A stretch of DNA of 10,461 nucleotides, from positions 1-10,461 of the forward strand of contig JAUYSF010000371.1 of NCBI GenBank assembly GCA_030696435.1, in the 5' to 3' direction. Source of the DNA: Desulfoprunum sp. (GTDB taxonomy: Bacteria > Desulfobacterota > Desulfobulbia > Desulfobulbales > Desulfocapsaceae). Shown here in pieces: positions 1 to 5,325 of the stretch. Each line of letters begins with the position of its first letter. Within the stretch, counting starts at the first letter, position 1. The notes beneath the pieces were generated by a model, which saw nothing but the letters and a program-made list of their open reading frames with translations, searched no databases and was not told the origin of the DNA. The translations under genes and the position numbers were made by a program.

Positions 1-384
1 GCGCATCTCTCTCATCGCACGCCAACAGCGGGTGGACCATTTCCCGTAGTAGTAGGAGGCCGGGGCTTCCTCTTGAATGATCCCGGCGTAGAGTGCGAGA
101 TTACCTTCTTGGAGGGCCTTTCTGGTGAGAATTTCAACCAACTCAGGAACACATCGACGATCAGGGGTTGTAAGTCCTGCCTGCTCAAATTTGAGCAGGT
201 AATGATTAAGATTGACCGAGGTCGGACGGTTTCCTCGGGGATTGCTCAGTTCGAGCTTTCGGAGACAGTTGACCAAAAGTGTGCTGTGGGCAGGTTCGTA
301 GATGATCGAGAGGAGCTGCAGGAGGGTCTGCTCAAAGGGGGAAAGTTTATTATATTGTTCCAGGTGATCTGTCTCGGTTGGCAT
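1..384 (-). CDS. 5' part of an unidentified protein, truncated by the window edge
   Basis: An open frame of 128 codons reads leftward from ATG at 384-382 to base 1 without a stop. The protein begins MPTETDHLEQYNKLSPFEQ and the visible end reads KWSTRCWRAMREMR. An in-frame TGA at 408-406 limits the start, and no clear Shine-Dalgarno precedes the ATG. The N-terminus looks like compact helices (LSPFEQTLLQLLSIIYEP, then LNHYLLKFEQAGL), compatible with a winged-helix-like or other helical domain. No catalytic motif is visible in this part. I do not recognise the family with confidence. One unverified possibility is the N-terminus of a large SNF2/DEAD-type helicase. The frame is preferred over the plus-strand frame at 73-435 because it is open throughout, runs through the edge and gives a normal soluble-protein composition. 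Its start faces the palindrome-bearing region, so it is divergent from the recombinase-like gene. Confidence 0.6.
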   Translation of the reverse strand, partial: MPTETDHLEQYNKLSPFEQTLLQLLSIIYEPAHSTLLVNCLRKLELSNPRGNRPTSVNLNHYLLKFEQAGLTTPDRRCVPELVEILTRKALQEGNLALYAGIIQEEAPASYYYGKWSTRCWRAMREMR

Positions 385-683
385 GATTATCAGGGGATTA
401 TGGGGTCAAGAATGGCACTGGCTCAAATTGCATGAGTGCGGTGTTCTTTTGAGCGAAGCGGAAAGGGCAACACGACAATATATCATTGTGAGGAGAGCAA
501 GAGAATCAAAAAGTGATAGATGCCACAAGACTGACTCGTCGATGAGGGGTATTTTTGCCGGCGAACTCTGTATTCTTTTTCCCAATAGCCTTTCCCGGTG
601 AACAAATGAACAGGCTAAGTTAAAAAAAAATGAACAATAAATGAATGAAAACAATGTCAAGGCTGCTTGTCAATAAAGATAAG

Positions 684-708
684 GATATTTGACACTGTGT
701 CAAATATC
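684..708. promoter_or_regulatory. 25-base perfect palindrome, probable operator 1
   Basis: The left arm GATATTTGACAC, a central T at 696, and the exact reverse complement of the arm make a perfect 12-1-12 inverted repeat. It shares the core TTGACAC-N-GTGTCAA with the site at 721-735, centred 32 bases downstream, about three helical turns away. The odd, single-base centre and the position upstream of the recombinase-like gene favour a binding site for a dimeric regulator. It could also form an RNA hairpin, but no T-run follows. The cognate protein is unknown. Candidates are the neighbouring recombinase homologue (autoregulation) or an unlinked regulator. The 7-1-7 core geometry is also seen in Fur-family boxes. 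Confidence 0.65.
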
Positions 709-720
709 AAAAAAACAAAC

Positions 721-735
721 TTGACACAGTGTCAA
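721..735. promoter_or_regulatory. 15-base perfect palindrome, probable operator 2
   Basis: TTGACAC, a central A at 728, then GTGTCAA: a perfect 7-1-7 inverted repeat identical in core to the first site. The shared sequence continues rightward (GTGTCAAATAT occurs in both copies), while the left flank differs. It lies 57 bases before the ATG at 792. The GTG at 729-731, which would be a possible upstream start, lies inside this palindrome. Confidence 0.65.
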
Positions 736-779
736 ATATATTTGAAGGTAAGTCAGGAGAGATTGATCGTAATCAAAGT

Positions 780-788
780 GGGGAGGAG
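780..788 (+). promoter_or_regulatory. Ribosome binding site deciding the start of the recombinase-like gene
   Basis: GGGGAGGAG ends 3 bases before ATG 792 (GGAGGA core with 4-base spacing). It supports ATG 792 over the in-frame GTG at 729, which lies within the palindrome and has no ribosome site. Confidence 0.7.
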
Positions 789-791
789 TGT

Positions 792-1607
792 ATGGCAAGC
801 ATTGGTTACTTATATCTGGCGTTGGAAAAAGAGCTGCGGTTGCCTTTAGCGGACCAGCAACAGGCTATATCAGCCTACAGCTCTTTGCTGGGTAAAACAG
901 TTGAAGAGTTTTTTGTTGAACAGGGTGTTTCATTAAAGCAGGCCTTGGTCAATCGTAAGGAAGGGAAAAAAATCATCGAGGGGTTACGGGCAGGCGATGC
1001 CCTCTTTGTCGCTCAGGCGGCATTTGTCCTTGGTTCAAGCAGGGAGGCCAGTCGTCTGTTGGAAATGCTCAGGAAAAAAGGGGTGTCCCTGTTTTGTCTT
1101 GACCTTGATGAGGATATCGCCCTTGACAGGGAAAGAAAGCTCGTTGTTTCTCAAGGGGGGGCTATGTTGGTTCAGAAAATCCTCGCCTCTCTTTCGCTTT
1201 GCGATAGTTGTAGACACGGCGAGGCAATACGGGCGACGAAAAGGGTGCAGAAAAGGCAAGGTAAATATCTTGGAGGGCCGATCCCTTATGGTTGGCAGAT
1301 TGGTGCCGATGGATTCCTGGTCCAGCATCTGGAGCAACAGAGGGTAATCCGCGAGATGCTGAAATTCCGTGAGGATCGATGGTCCTATCGGGATATCGCA
1401 AAAAAACTCCAGGAGAAATATGACCTGGATCTTTCCCATGAAGGGATACGTAGGATACTTGAAGTCAATTCCAGGAAGAAGGCGGAGGAGAAGGAGCGAA
1501 TGGTTGTCTCGCAGGGTAAGAGCGATATTGGCCTGCAGAGACATTTACCCCTGTCCTTGACGCCGACACCAAAGGGGCTCAACATTCAGAAGATGGAAGA
1601 TTCCTGA
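792..1607 (+). CDS. Serine-recombinase-like protein with degenerate catalytic site
   Basis: 271 residues. The overall pattern follows the resolvase/invertase N-terminal domain and then the start of a Recombinase-type DNA-binding domain. IGYLYLALEKE (residues 4-14) aligns with the catalytic GYxRVSTxxQ strand. NRKEGKKIIEGLRAGD (54-69) aligns with the DRxGLxxLL..GD block. FVLGSSREA (78-86) aligns with DRLGRSxxD. GGPIPYGW, WSYRDIAKKL and a final helix GIRRIL follow, as in larger serine recombinases. By alignment with gamma-delta resolvase, the nucleophile Ser10 is Ala10, Arg8 is Tyr8, and Asp67, Arg68 and Arg71 are all replaced. Only the equivalent of Arg45 (Arg55) remains. Cleavage activity is therefore unlikely, while the fold and DNA-binding region look intact: there is no frameshift and codon use resembles the neighbours. 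Start ATG 792 has a strong ribosome site and places the first strand at residue 4, as in the family. A role as a sequence-specific DNA-binding regulator, perhaps of its own palindromes, is inference. Confidence 0.75.
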   Translation: MASIGYLYLALEKELRLPLADQQQAISAYSSLLGKTVEEFFVEQGVSLKQALVNRKEGKKIIEGLRAGDALFVAQAAFVLGSSREASRLLEMLRKKGVSLFCLDLDEDIALDRERKLVVSQGGAMLVQKILASLSLCDSCRHGEAIRATKRVQKRQGKYLGGPIPYGWQIGADGFLVQHLEQQRVIREMLKFREDRWSYRDIAKKLQEKYDLDLSHEGIRRILEVNSRKKAEEKERMVVSQGKSDIGLQRHLPLSLTPTPKGLNIQKMEDS

Positions 1608-1676
1608 GCGCGGGAAGTTCGGCAGAACCAGCAGAGTGCCAGCTCCTCCTGATTGCTGCTTGAAAAGTCAATATGA

Positions 1677-3572
1677 TTAAAGGCTCTTATGCCGAGTTAT
1701 CTCGGCCTTTTCTTTAAGATTTCCGATCCATGCGGTAAGGAGCTGCTGTTGTTTAAATCGGACAAGAATGTCGCGATATTTCTGCATATCTTGCTCTCCT
1801 GCCTTGTTTTCAGAAACCTTGCGTTCATGGAAGGCAAAAACCAGGTAGCCATCTTCAACCTGGGCGGGTTCTTTTGGCAGGGGGGAGGATTTTGACAGCT
1901 GAAAGACCTGAGGATAGAGGGAAGCCGGGAAGCCGGACGACTGGCTGGGTGTTTTTTTGCTCAGAAAGCCTGAGTCTTCGAGTTTGAATTGAGTCTTTGC
2001 CACGATTTGTGAAAAGGCTGCGCCCTTTTTTAATGTATCAAGCATCCCGGTTGCCGTCGTTTTGGCCTTTTCCTGGGATTTGTAAGCGACATAGTCGGCC
2101 GTCACTTTTTCCTTGATGCTTTCAAGCGGCGGGACGATCGGGTCCTTTTTATCCAAGGCAAAGAGAATTGCATAACCCGCATCGGTTTCTATAAGAGAAC
2201 TCAGCTCTCCTTTGTTGAGAGCTGAGGCTGCGTCAAGAAATTTCTGGTTTTGACCTATCCCTGCCGGAGGTTGGCTGCGAGGGAAGAAATCCGTGTCTAC
2301 AGCAGAAATCTCGGGATGTGAGTCTGTAAAGGTCTTGAGACTCCCAGCCTTGATAATCCCTTCATAGGCGTCATTGGCAAGCTGAAATGCCATCTGTTTG
2401 CCTTGTTTGAGCTGCAGAATCCGGGTGATATCGGTCTGCACATCTTCAAGAGGTTTTGTGGATGCAGCCTTTATCTCTTCAAGTTTAATGATGTGATAGC
2501 CAAATTGGGTCTTAATGACCTTGCTGATCTGGCCTGGTTGCATGGCGGATACTGCAGTGTCGAATTCCGGGACCATGCTTCCATGGGGAAAAAAGCCCAG
2601 GTCACCACCGGTGCCTTTACTTGGGTCATCGGAGTATTTCTCGGCTAGATCGGCAAAATCGCTTTTGTCATTTAAAAGTTGTAATATTTCAGCTGCCTTT
2701 TTCTGTTTTTCCTGATGAACAGAGGGGCTGTCTTTGTCACTTGCCCGGAGGAGAATATGCCGGGCATGTCTCTGCTCGGGAGTCTGGTAGCTGGCTATAT
2801 TCTCAGTATAGTATGCCTTGATCTCTTCCGGGGTTACTGTGATTTTCTCACCCAAAGCATCATCATTGTAGACAATATATTTGAGTTTGAGCTGTGGTTC
2901 GGAACGGTATTTATCCTTTACCGAGTTGAACCATTTTTGCAGCTCAGCTTTGTCAACCGGCATTTCTTTATTAAATGCAACAGAGGGGATTTTCACAAAT
3001 TGCACTGAAACTGTCTCATTTTCCTGGCTATACAGATCCTGGATTTCAGCATCCGTTACTATGGTGGCAAATTTTGCGATATCCTGCACTGTCTTGTCGG
3101 ATAGCATGTCATATCGCATGGAATTTTCAAAACTGTTTGGAGTCATCCGGTTGGCGGCCAGCAGAGAATTATAGCGCTCGATACTGAAAGAACCTTTTTC
3201 GAGAAATTGCGGCATGCCGGTAATCTGTTTCTGAATTTCTTCCGCGCTCACCCTCAATCCCATCCGGCCTGCACCCTGGCGCAGAAGAGTTGTCTGAACA
3301 AGCTGATCAATAACCTGTTGCTTTATGCCGAGACTTTCATCTAGCCCCTTTGGGATGGTGCCACCGAACTGTTCACTGAGTCCTTTCATGGCCTGATCAT
3401 GGGCTTGCTGATACTGCTGAAATGTGATGTCCTCATCATTGACGGTGAGAGCAACTTCTCTGGTATTCATCATGTTGGTGCCGACGCCCCAGAAGATGAA
3501 GACTAAGGCGATAATCACTACAACAATTTGGATGAAGGTTGATTGGGCTTTGTTGCGAAGTATTTGCAGCAT
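1677..3572 (-). CDS. ppiD: Periplasmic folding chaperone PpiD (SurA_N-parvulin-type peptidyl-prolyl isomerase)
   Basis: 631 residues, against about 623 in E. coli PpiD. PpiD is an inner-membrane-anchored periplasmic chaperone that assists proteins leaving the Sec translocon. The sequence shows a short cytoplasmic N-terminus (MLQILRNKAQ), one membrane segment at about residues 11-32 (VVVIIALVFIFWGVG) and a SurA-like helical chaperone region. One parvulin domain follows at about residues 264-366, from RHARHILL to FGYHIIKLEEI with GGDLGFF in between. A second, degenerate isomerase-like C-terminal region completes the protein. The parvulin of E. coli PpiD is inactive, so isomerase activity here is uncertain. 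ATG 3572 is chosen because the family begins just before the membrane helix. The frame extends upstream to a TTG at 3665, but those 31 residues do not look like PpiD. No strong Shine-Dalgarno is visible. The gene converges with the recombinase-like gene, and its upstream 600 bases separate it from dsrC. Confidence 0.92.
   Translation of the reverse strand: MLQILRNKAQSTFIQIVVVIIALVFIFWGVGTNMMNTREVALTVNDEDITFQQYQQAHDQAMKGLSEQFGGTIPKGLDESLGIKQQVIDQLVQTTLLRQGAGRMGLRVSAEEIQKQITGMPQFLEKGSFSIERYNSLLAANRMTPNSFENSMRYDMLSDKTVQDIAKFATIVTDAEIQDLYSQENETVSVQFVKIPSVAFNKEMPVDKAELQKWFNSVKDKYRSEPQLKLKYIVYNDDALGEKITVTPEEIKAYYTENIASYQTPEQRHARHILLRASDKDSPSVHQEKQKKAAEILQLLNDKSDFADLAEKYSDDPSKGTGGDLGFFPHGSMVPEFDTAVSAMQPGQISKVIKTQFGYHIIKLEEIKAASTKPLEDVQTDITRILQLKQGKQMAFQLANDAYEGIIKAGSLKTFTDSHPEISAVDTDFFPRSQPPAGIGQNQKFLDAASALNKGELSSLIETDAGYAILFALDKKDPIVPPLESIKEKVTADYVAYKSQEKAKTTATGMLDTLKKGAAFSQIVAKTQFKLEDSGFLSKKTPSQSSGFPASLYPQVFQLSKSSPLPKEPAQVEDGYLVFAFHERKVSENKAGEQDMQKYRDILVRFKQQQLLTAWIGNLKEKAEITRHKSL
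1691..1715 (+). terminator. Probable terminator of the recombinase-like gene, inside the ppiD 3' end
   Basis: GCCGAG, loop TTAT, CTCGGC, then CTTTTCTTT. The T-rich side follows in the plus direction, so it would stop transcription coming from 792-1607, whose stop codon is about 85 bases upstream. The hairpin lies within the last codons of ppiD on the opposite strand. Confidence 0.55.
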
Positions 3573-3835
3573 GGTTGTCTGTGTGTATCTGATTTCGATA
3601 TTGAAAGGGCTGATTCCCTTGGCGGCGTAGTGGTTTTCGAAATGCTGAAGTGGCACGAATTCCAAGCCTTAAGCCTCAGCAGATTCCACATGGATTTACT
3701 CTTTCTTGTACTTCCGTGCAAGGAAAAAACCTGAAGATCATCTCTCGCTTAAGCGGGATGGAAACGAAGCAAATGGTAAATGTGGCACCAGAAGTAAAGG
3801 GAATGCGAAAAGAGATGGTAGGGTAAATATTATTT

Positions 3836-3877
3836 GAACATATGCAAAAAATGAGTATGTTCGCCTTTGTTTTTTTT
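3836..3877 (+). terminator. Terminator-like hairpin with no upstream gene
   Basis: GAACATAT (3836-3843) pairs with GTATGTTC (3855-3862) as an 8-pair stem with one G-T, around an 11-base loop. GCC and then TTTGTTTTTTTT follow. The T-run is only on the plus-strand side. No plus-strand gene precedes it within about 2.2 kb, so it may end a small RNA or block antisense transcription entering from the ppiD region. Confidence 0.4.
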
Positions 3878-3941
3878 CATGGGATTGCAGTTTGACTCTA
3901 CGGTTTGTTGGATGAAGAAAGAGGGGGCTGGAAGAATTTCC

Positions 3942-3967
3942 CCTTACCCCTCTGCCTTGCCCCTCTG
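3942..3967. repeat. Tandem 13-base duplication
   Basis: CCTTACCCCTCTG is followed directly by CCTTGCCCCTCTG, which is 12 of 13 identical. It is non-coding as far as I can see. Confidence 0.6.
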
Positions 3968-4068
3968 TTAAGATTGTATCTATTGGAGAACAACGTGAAA
4001 AAGGGGAGAAGATGTTATATTCCGAAATGTTATTGTGCAATTTTTACGATACAAGAAATGATTGTCCA

Positions 4069-4102
4069 TTCACTTGACAAACGTTGGCCCCTATAGTAAT
4101 AA
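4069..4102 (+). promoter_or_regulatory. dsrC: Probable sigma70-type promoter of dsrC
   Basis: Two overlapping readings fit equally well. One is TTGACA (4074-4079), 17 bases, TAATAA (4097-4102). The other is TTCACT (4069-4074), 17 bases, TATAGT (4092-4097). Each scores 9 of 12 against the consensus. Either gives a leader of about 60-70 bases before the dsrC start. Confidence 0.55.
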
Positions 4103-4159
4103 GGCCTAATTAGTTTTTTAGCCGACTCAAACAACGGTGTGAGCCACAGAAAAATATTT

Positions 4160-4167
4160 AAGGAGGT
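4160..4167 (+). promoter_or_regulatory. dsrC: Near-perfect Shine-Dalgarno of dsrC
   Basis: AAGGAGGT lies 5 bases before ATG 4173. It is the strongest ribosome site in the window, consistent with the high abundance known for DsrC in sulfate reducers. Confidence 0.85.
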
Positions 4168-4172
4168 TTGAA

Positions 4173-4493
4173 ATGCCAACACTTGAACACAACGGATCGA
4201 GCTTTCAGGTAGATGAGGATGGTTTCCTACTCAAGGGCATGGAGGAGTGGAACCAGAATTGGGTAGAGTATGTCAAAAGCACTGAAGGTATTGGTGATTT
4301 GACTGACGAGCATACCAAAGTAATCGATGCCCTTCAGGAATACTACAAGAAGAACGGTATTGCCCCTATGGTTCGTATTCTCTCCAAGACCACTGGGTTT
4401 CCTTTGAAGAGGATCTATGAGCTCTTCCCTTCCGGTCCTGGTAAAGGAGCCTGCAAGATGGCTGGTCTGCCGAAACCGACAGGCTGCGTATAA
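4173..4493 (+). CDS. dsrC: DsrC, sulfur-carrier protein of dissimilatory sulfite reduction (TusE/DsrC family)
   Basis: 106 residues, matching the roughly 105 of the sulfate-reducer protein. DsrC works in the cytoplasm as co-substrate of the sulfite reductase DsrAB. Its two C-terminal cysteines carry the sulfur as a trisulfide, which is then reduced by the DsrMKJOP membrane complex. The diagnostic parts are visible: FQVDEDGFLL near the start, YYKKNGIAPMVRILSK in the centre, and the flexible arm GPGKGACKMAGLPKPTGCV with Cys94 and the penultimate Cys105. Both redox cysteines are present, so it is a true DsrC rather than a TusE-like protein with one cysteine. It is a single-gene unit with its own promoter, strong ribosome site and terminator. 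dsrAB is not next to it, as is usual in sulfate reducers. This gene is the best evidence for the physiology of the organism, although sulfur oxidisers and sulfur disproportionators also carry DsrC. Confidence 0.97.
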   Translation: MPTLEHNGSSFQVDEDGFLLKGMEEWNQNWVEYVKSTEGIGDLTDEHTKVIDALQEYYKKNGIAPMVRILSKTTGFPLKRIYELFPSGPGKGACKMAGLPKPTGCV

Positions 4494-4524
4494 TCACTCT
4501 GTCTGAGTGTTTGACGTATAGATG

Positions 4525-4565
4525 AAAATGGGGCTTACCGTAGTAACGGTAAGCCCCATTTTTTT
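4525..4565. terminator. Strong hairpin terminator after dsrC, perhaps bidirectional
   Basis: A perfect stem of 16 pairs (4525-4540 with 4547-4562) around the loop TAGTAA contains GGGGCTTACCG. Seven T's run from 4559 in the plus direction. On the minus strand the T-run is only four long, so termination of the convergent operon ending at 4603 is plausible but weaker. Confidence 0.92.
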
Positions 4566-4602
4566 GTCTTTTCTACCGCATTGTGTGAAAAGAGTTCCCC
4601 TT

Positions 4603-4878
4603 TTAGAAAATCATCTCGGAAAAGCGTTGGTGTAGTTCGCTGAGGTCCTCTTCACAACTCCCGCAAAAAAGCCTACTACCTCCAGCCGATTGGATGCTTG
4701 TGTTCTCGATAGAAAACGTGCCATCCGCATTTTGGATATAATGGGTGACTACGGTTGCCTCTTCGCTGATCTCAAAAAACGCAAGATCGTTGTCGCAGTG
4801 AGGACATTTCATGCGATGGGCGAATCGAGTTTCGTCAAGAGTTCGCGCTTTACGTATCTTGCTTGGGGGGCTAACCAT
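4603..4878 (-). CDS. Small zinc-ribbon-like protein of unknown function, last gene of the bactofilin operon
   Basis: 91 residues. Two CxxC pairs, CPHC (25-28) and CGSC (72-75), are separated by 43 residues that look beta-rich (HYIQNADGTFSIENTSIQ). This is the layout of a zinc ribbon with a long insert. The N-terminal 22 residues are basic and polar, and there is no signal peptide or membrane segment. The ATG at 4878 overlaps the bactofilin stop by 8 bases (ATGGTTAG) and has no ribosome site of its own, so translation is probably coupled to the bactofilin. An internal ATG at 4812, just before the first CxxC, is a less likely start. I do not recognise a named family. The function is unknown, and cytoplasmic metal or protein binding is inference. 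Confidence 0.7.
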   Translation of the reverse strand: MVSPPSKIRKARTLDETRFAHRMKCPHCDNDLAFFEISEEATVVTHYIQNADGTFSIENTSIQSAGGSRLFCGSCEEDLSELHQRFSEMIF

Positions 4879-5323
4879 GGGCTTTGTGGAGGACGGGGGC
4901 TTTGGAGAAAGTCGGAGCTTGTGACTGGTTTTTGTCGTCTATCTGGCGGAGATCCTTGGTTGCTGCCTTTATTTCACCGTCAATGGCGGCGCCGGGTTCG
5001 ACGGTCAAGCTTATTGCCTCAAGCCTGCCATGAATTGAACAGTTCTTTCTGGCGATGACATTATTCGCCTGGACATCACCCTCAAGGGTGCCGTAACAAT
5101 TGAAGGAAATGGACTTGATGTTGCCGATGATTCTCCCTGTCTCGCTGAGTATCAGGTGCTCGCCCTCAATGTTGCCGGAGACAATACCATCAATGCGCGC
5201 TTTCCCCTTAAAGGTGAGAGTGCCTGTGATTGACATGCTCTTGTCGATGAGCGAAGAGATGGCCTCGATATCGGCCTTACTTTTTTCCTGCCCACCTTCA
5301 GTTTTTTTGCCAAACAGGGTCAT
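4871..5323 (-). CDS. Bactofilin (polymer-forming cytoskeletal protein)
   Basis: 150 residues. Bactofilins self-assemble without nucleotide into filaments beneath the inner membrane and recruit cell-wall enzymes. A short polar N-terminus (MTLFGKKTEGG) is followed by the bactofilin/DUF583 beta-helix at about residues 27-122. Its repeating short strands and glycines are visible in ITGTLTFKGKARIDGIVSG, GRIIGNIKS, GTLEGDVQA, CSIHGRLEA and AAIDGEIKA. A disordered tail rich in K, Q and P ends the protein. The start is ATG 5323, with AAGGA 7 bases upstream. A TTG at 5329 is in frame but too close to that ribosome site. The peptidase stop lies 2 bases before the ATG, so the genes are co-transcribed. 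The pairing with an M23/LytM peptidase matches known bactofilin-peptidase partnerships in cell-shape control, such as CcmA and Csd1 in Helicobacter. Confidence 0.93.
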   Translation of the reverse strand: MTLFGKKTEGGQEKSKADIEAISSLIDKSMSITGTLTFKGKARIDGIVSGNIEGEHLILSETGRIIGNIKSISFNCYGTLEGDVQANNVIARKNCSIHGRLEAISLTVEPGAAIDGEIKAATKDLRQIDDKNQSQAPTFSKAPVLHKAHG

Positions 5324-5325
5324 GT

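Larger units (their letters stand above)
385..791. other. 407-base divergent intergenic region
   Basis: This is non-coding space between the divergent starts at 384 (minus) and 792 (plus). The right half is AT-rich, with A and T runs at 620-660 and 709-717, and contains the two palindromes at 684-708 and 721-735. Open frames of 60-84 codons occur here, but none has a convincing ribosome site or protein-like composition. I found no convincing -35/-10 pair. The only good -35-like hexamers (TTGACA at 689-694 and 721-726) are part of the palindromes and lack a matching -10 at 16-18 bases. Confidence 0.6.
3573..4172. other. 600-base intergenic region between ppiD and dsrC
   Basis: This lies between the divergent starts of ppiD and dsrC. 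It holds a small hairpin at about 3745-3757 (CTCGC/GCGGG around TTAA), a terminator-like hairpin plus T-run at 3836-3877, a 13-base tandem duplication at 3942-3967, and the dsrC promoter and leader. A 100-codon minus-strand frame (4040-3738) and a 63-codon plus frame (3905-4096) lack ribosome sites and family resemblance. I see no convincing gene. The ppiD promoter should lie here, but I could not pick a clear one. Confidence 0.55.

Noticed and set aside
73..435. 120-codon plus-strand open frame at the left edge
   Set aside because: It lies antisense to the minus-strand frame 384-1, which continues through the window edge and has a more protein-like composition. The plus frame has no ribosome site.
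406..660. 84-codon minus-strand frame in the divergent gap
   Set aside because: Its composition is erratic (many S, L, C and F), it has no ribosome site and no family resemblance.
684..735. Palindromes as a serine-recombinase res or crossover site, or as a CRISPR-like repeat
   Set aside because: The single-base centre does not fit the 2-base crossover of serine recombinases, the adjacent protein lacks the catalytic serine, and there are only two copies without regular spacers.
729..791. GTG 729 as the start of the recombinase-like gene
   Set aside because: The codon lies inside a palindrome, has no ribosome site, and adds 21 residues absent from the resolvase fold. ATG 792 has GGGGAGGAG just upstream.
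1035..1544. 169-codon minus-strand frame inside the recombinase-like gene
   Set aside because: It is a shadow of the plus-strand gene, with no ribosome site or recognisable domain.
3573..3665. Extension of PpiD to the TTG at 3665
   Set aside because: The extra 31 residues do not resemble the family, which begins just before the membrane helix at ATG 3572.
3738..4040. 100-codon minus-strand frame upstream of ppiD
   Set aside because: It has a low-complexity, S/F/P/R-rich product, crosses the terminator-like hairpin and the tandem duplication, and has no ribosome site.
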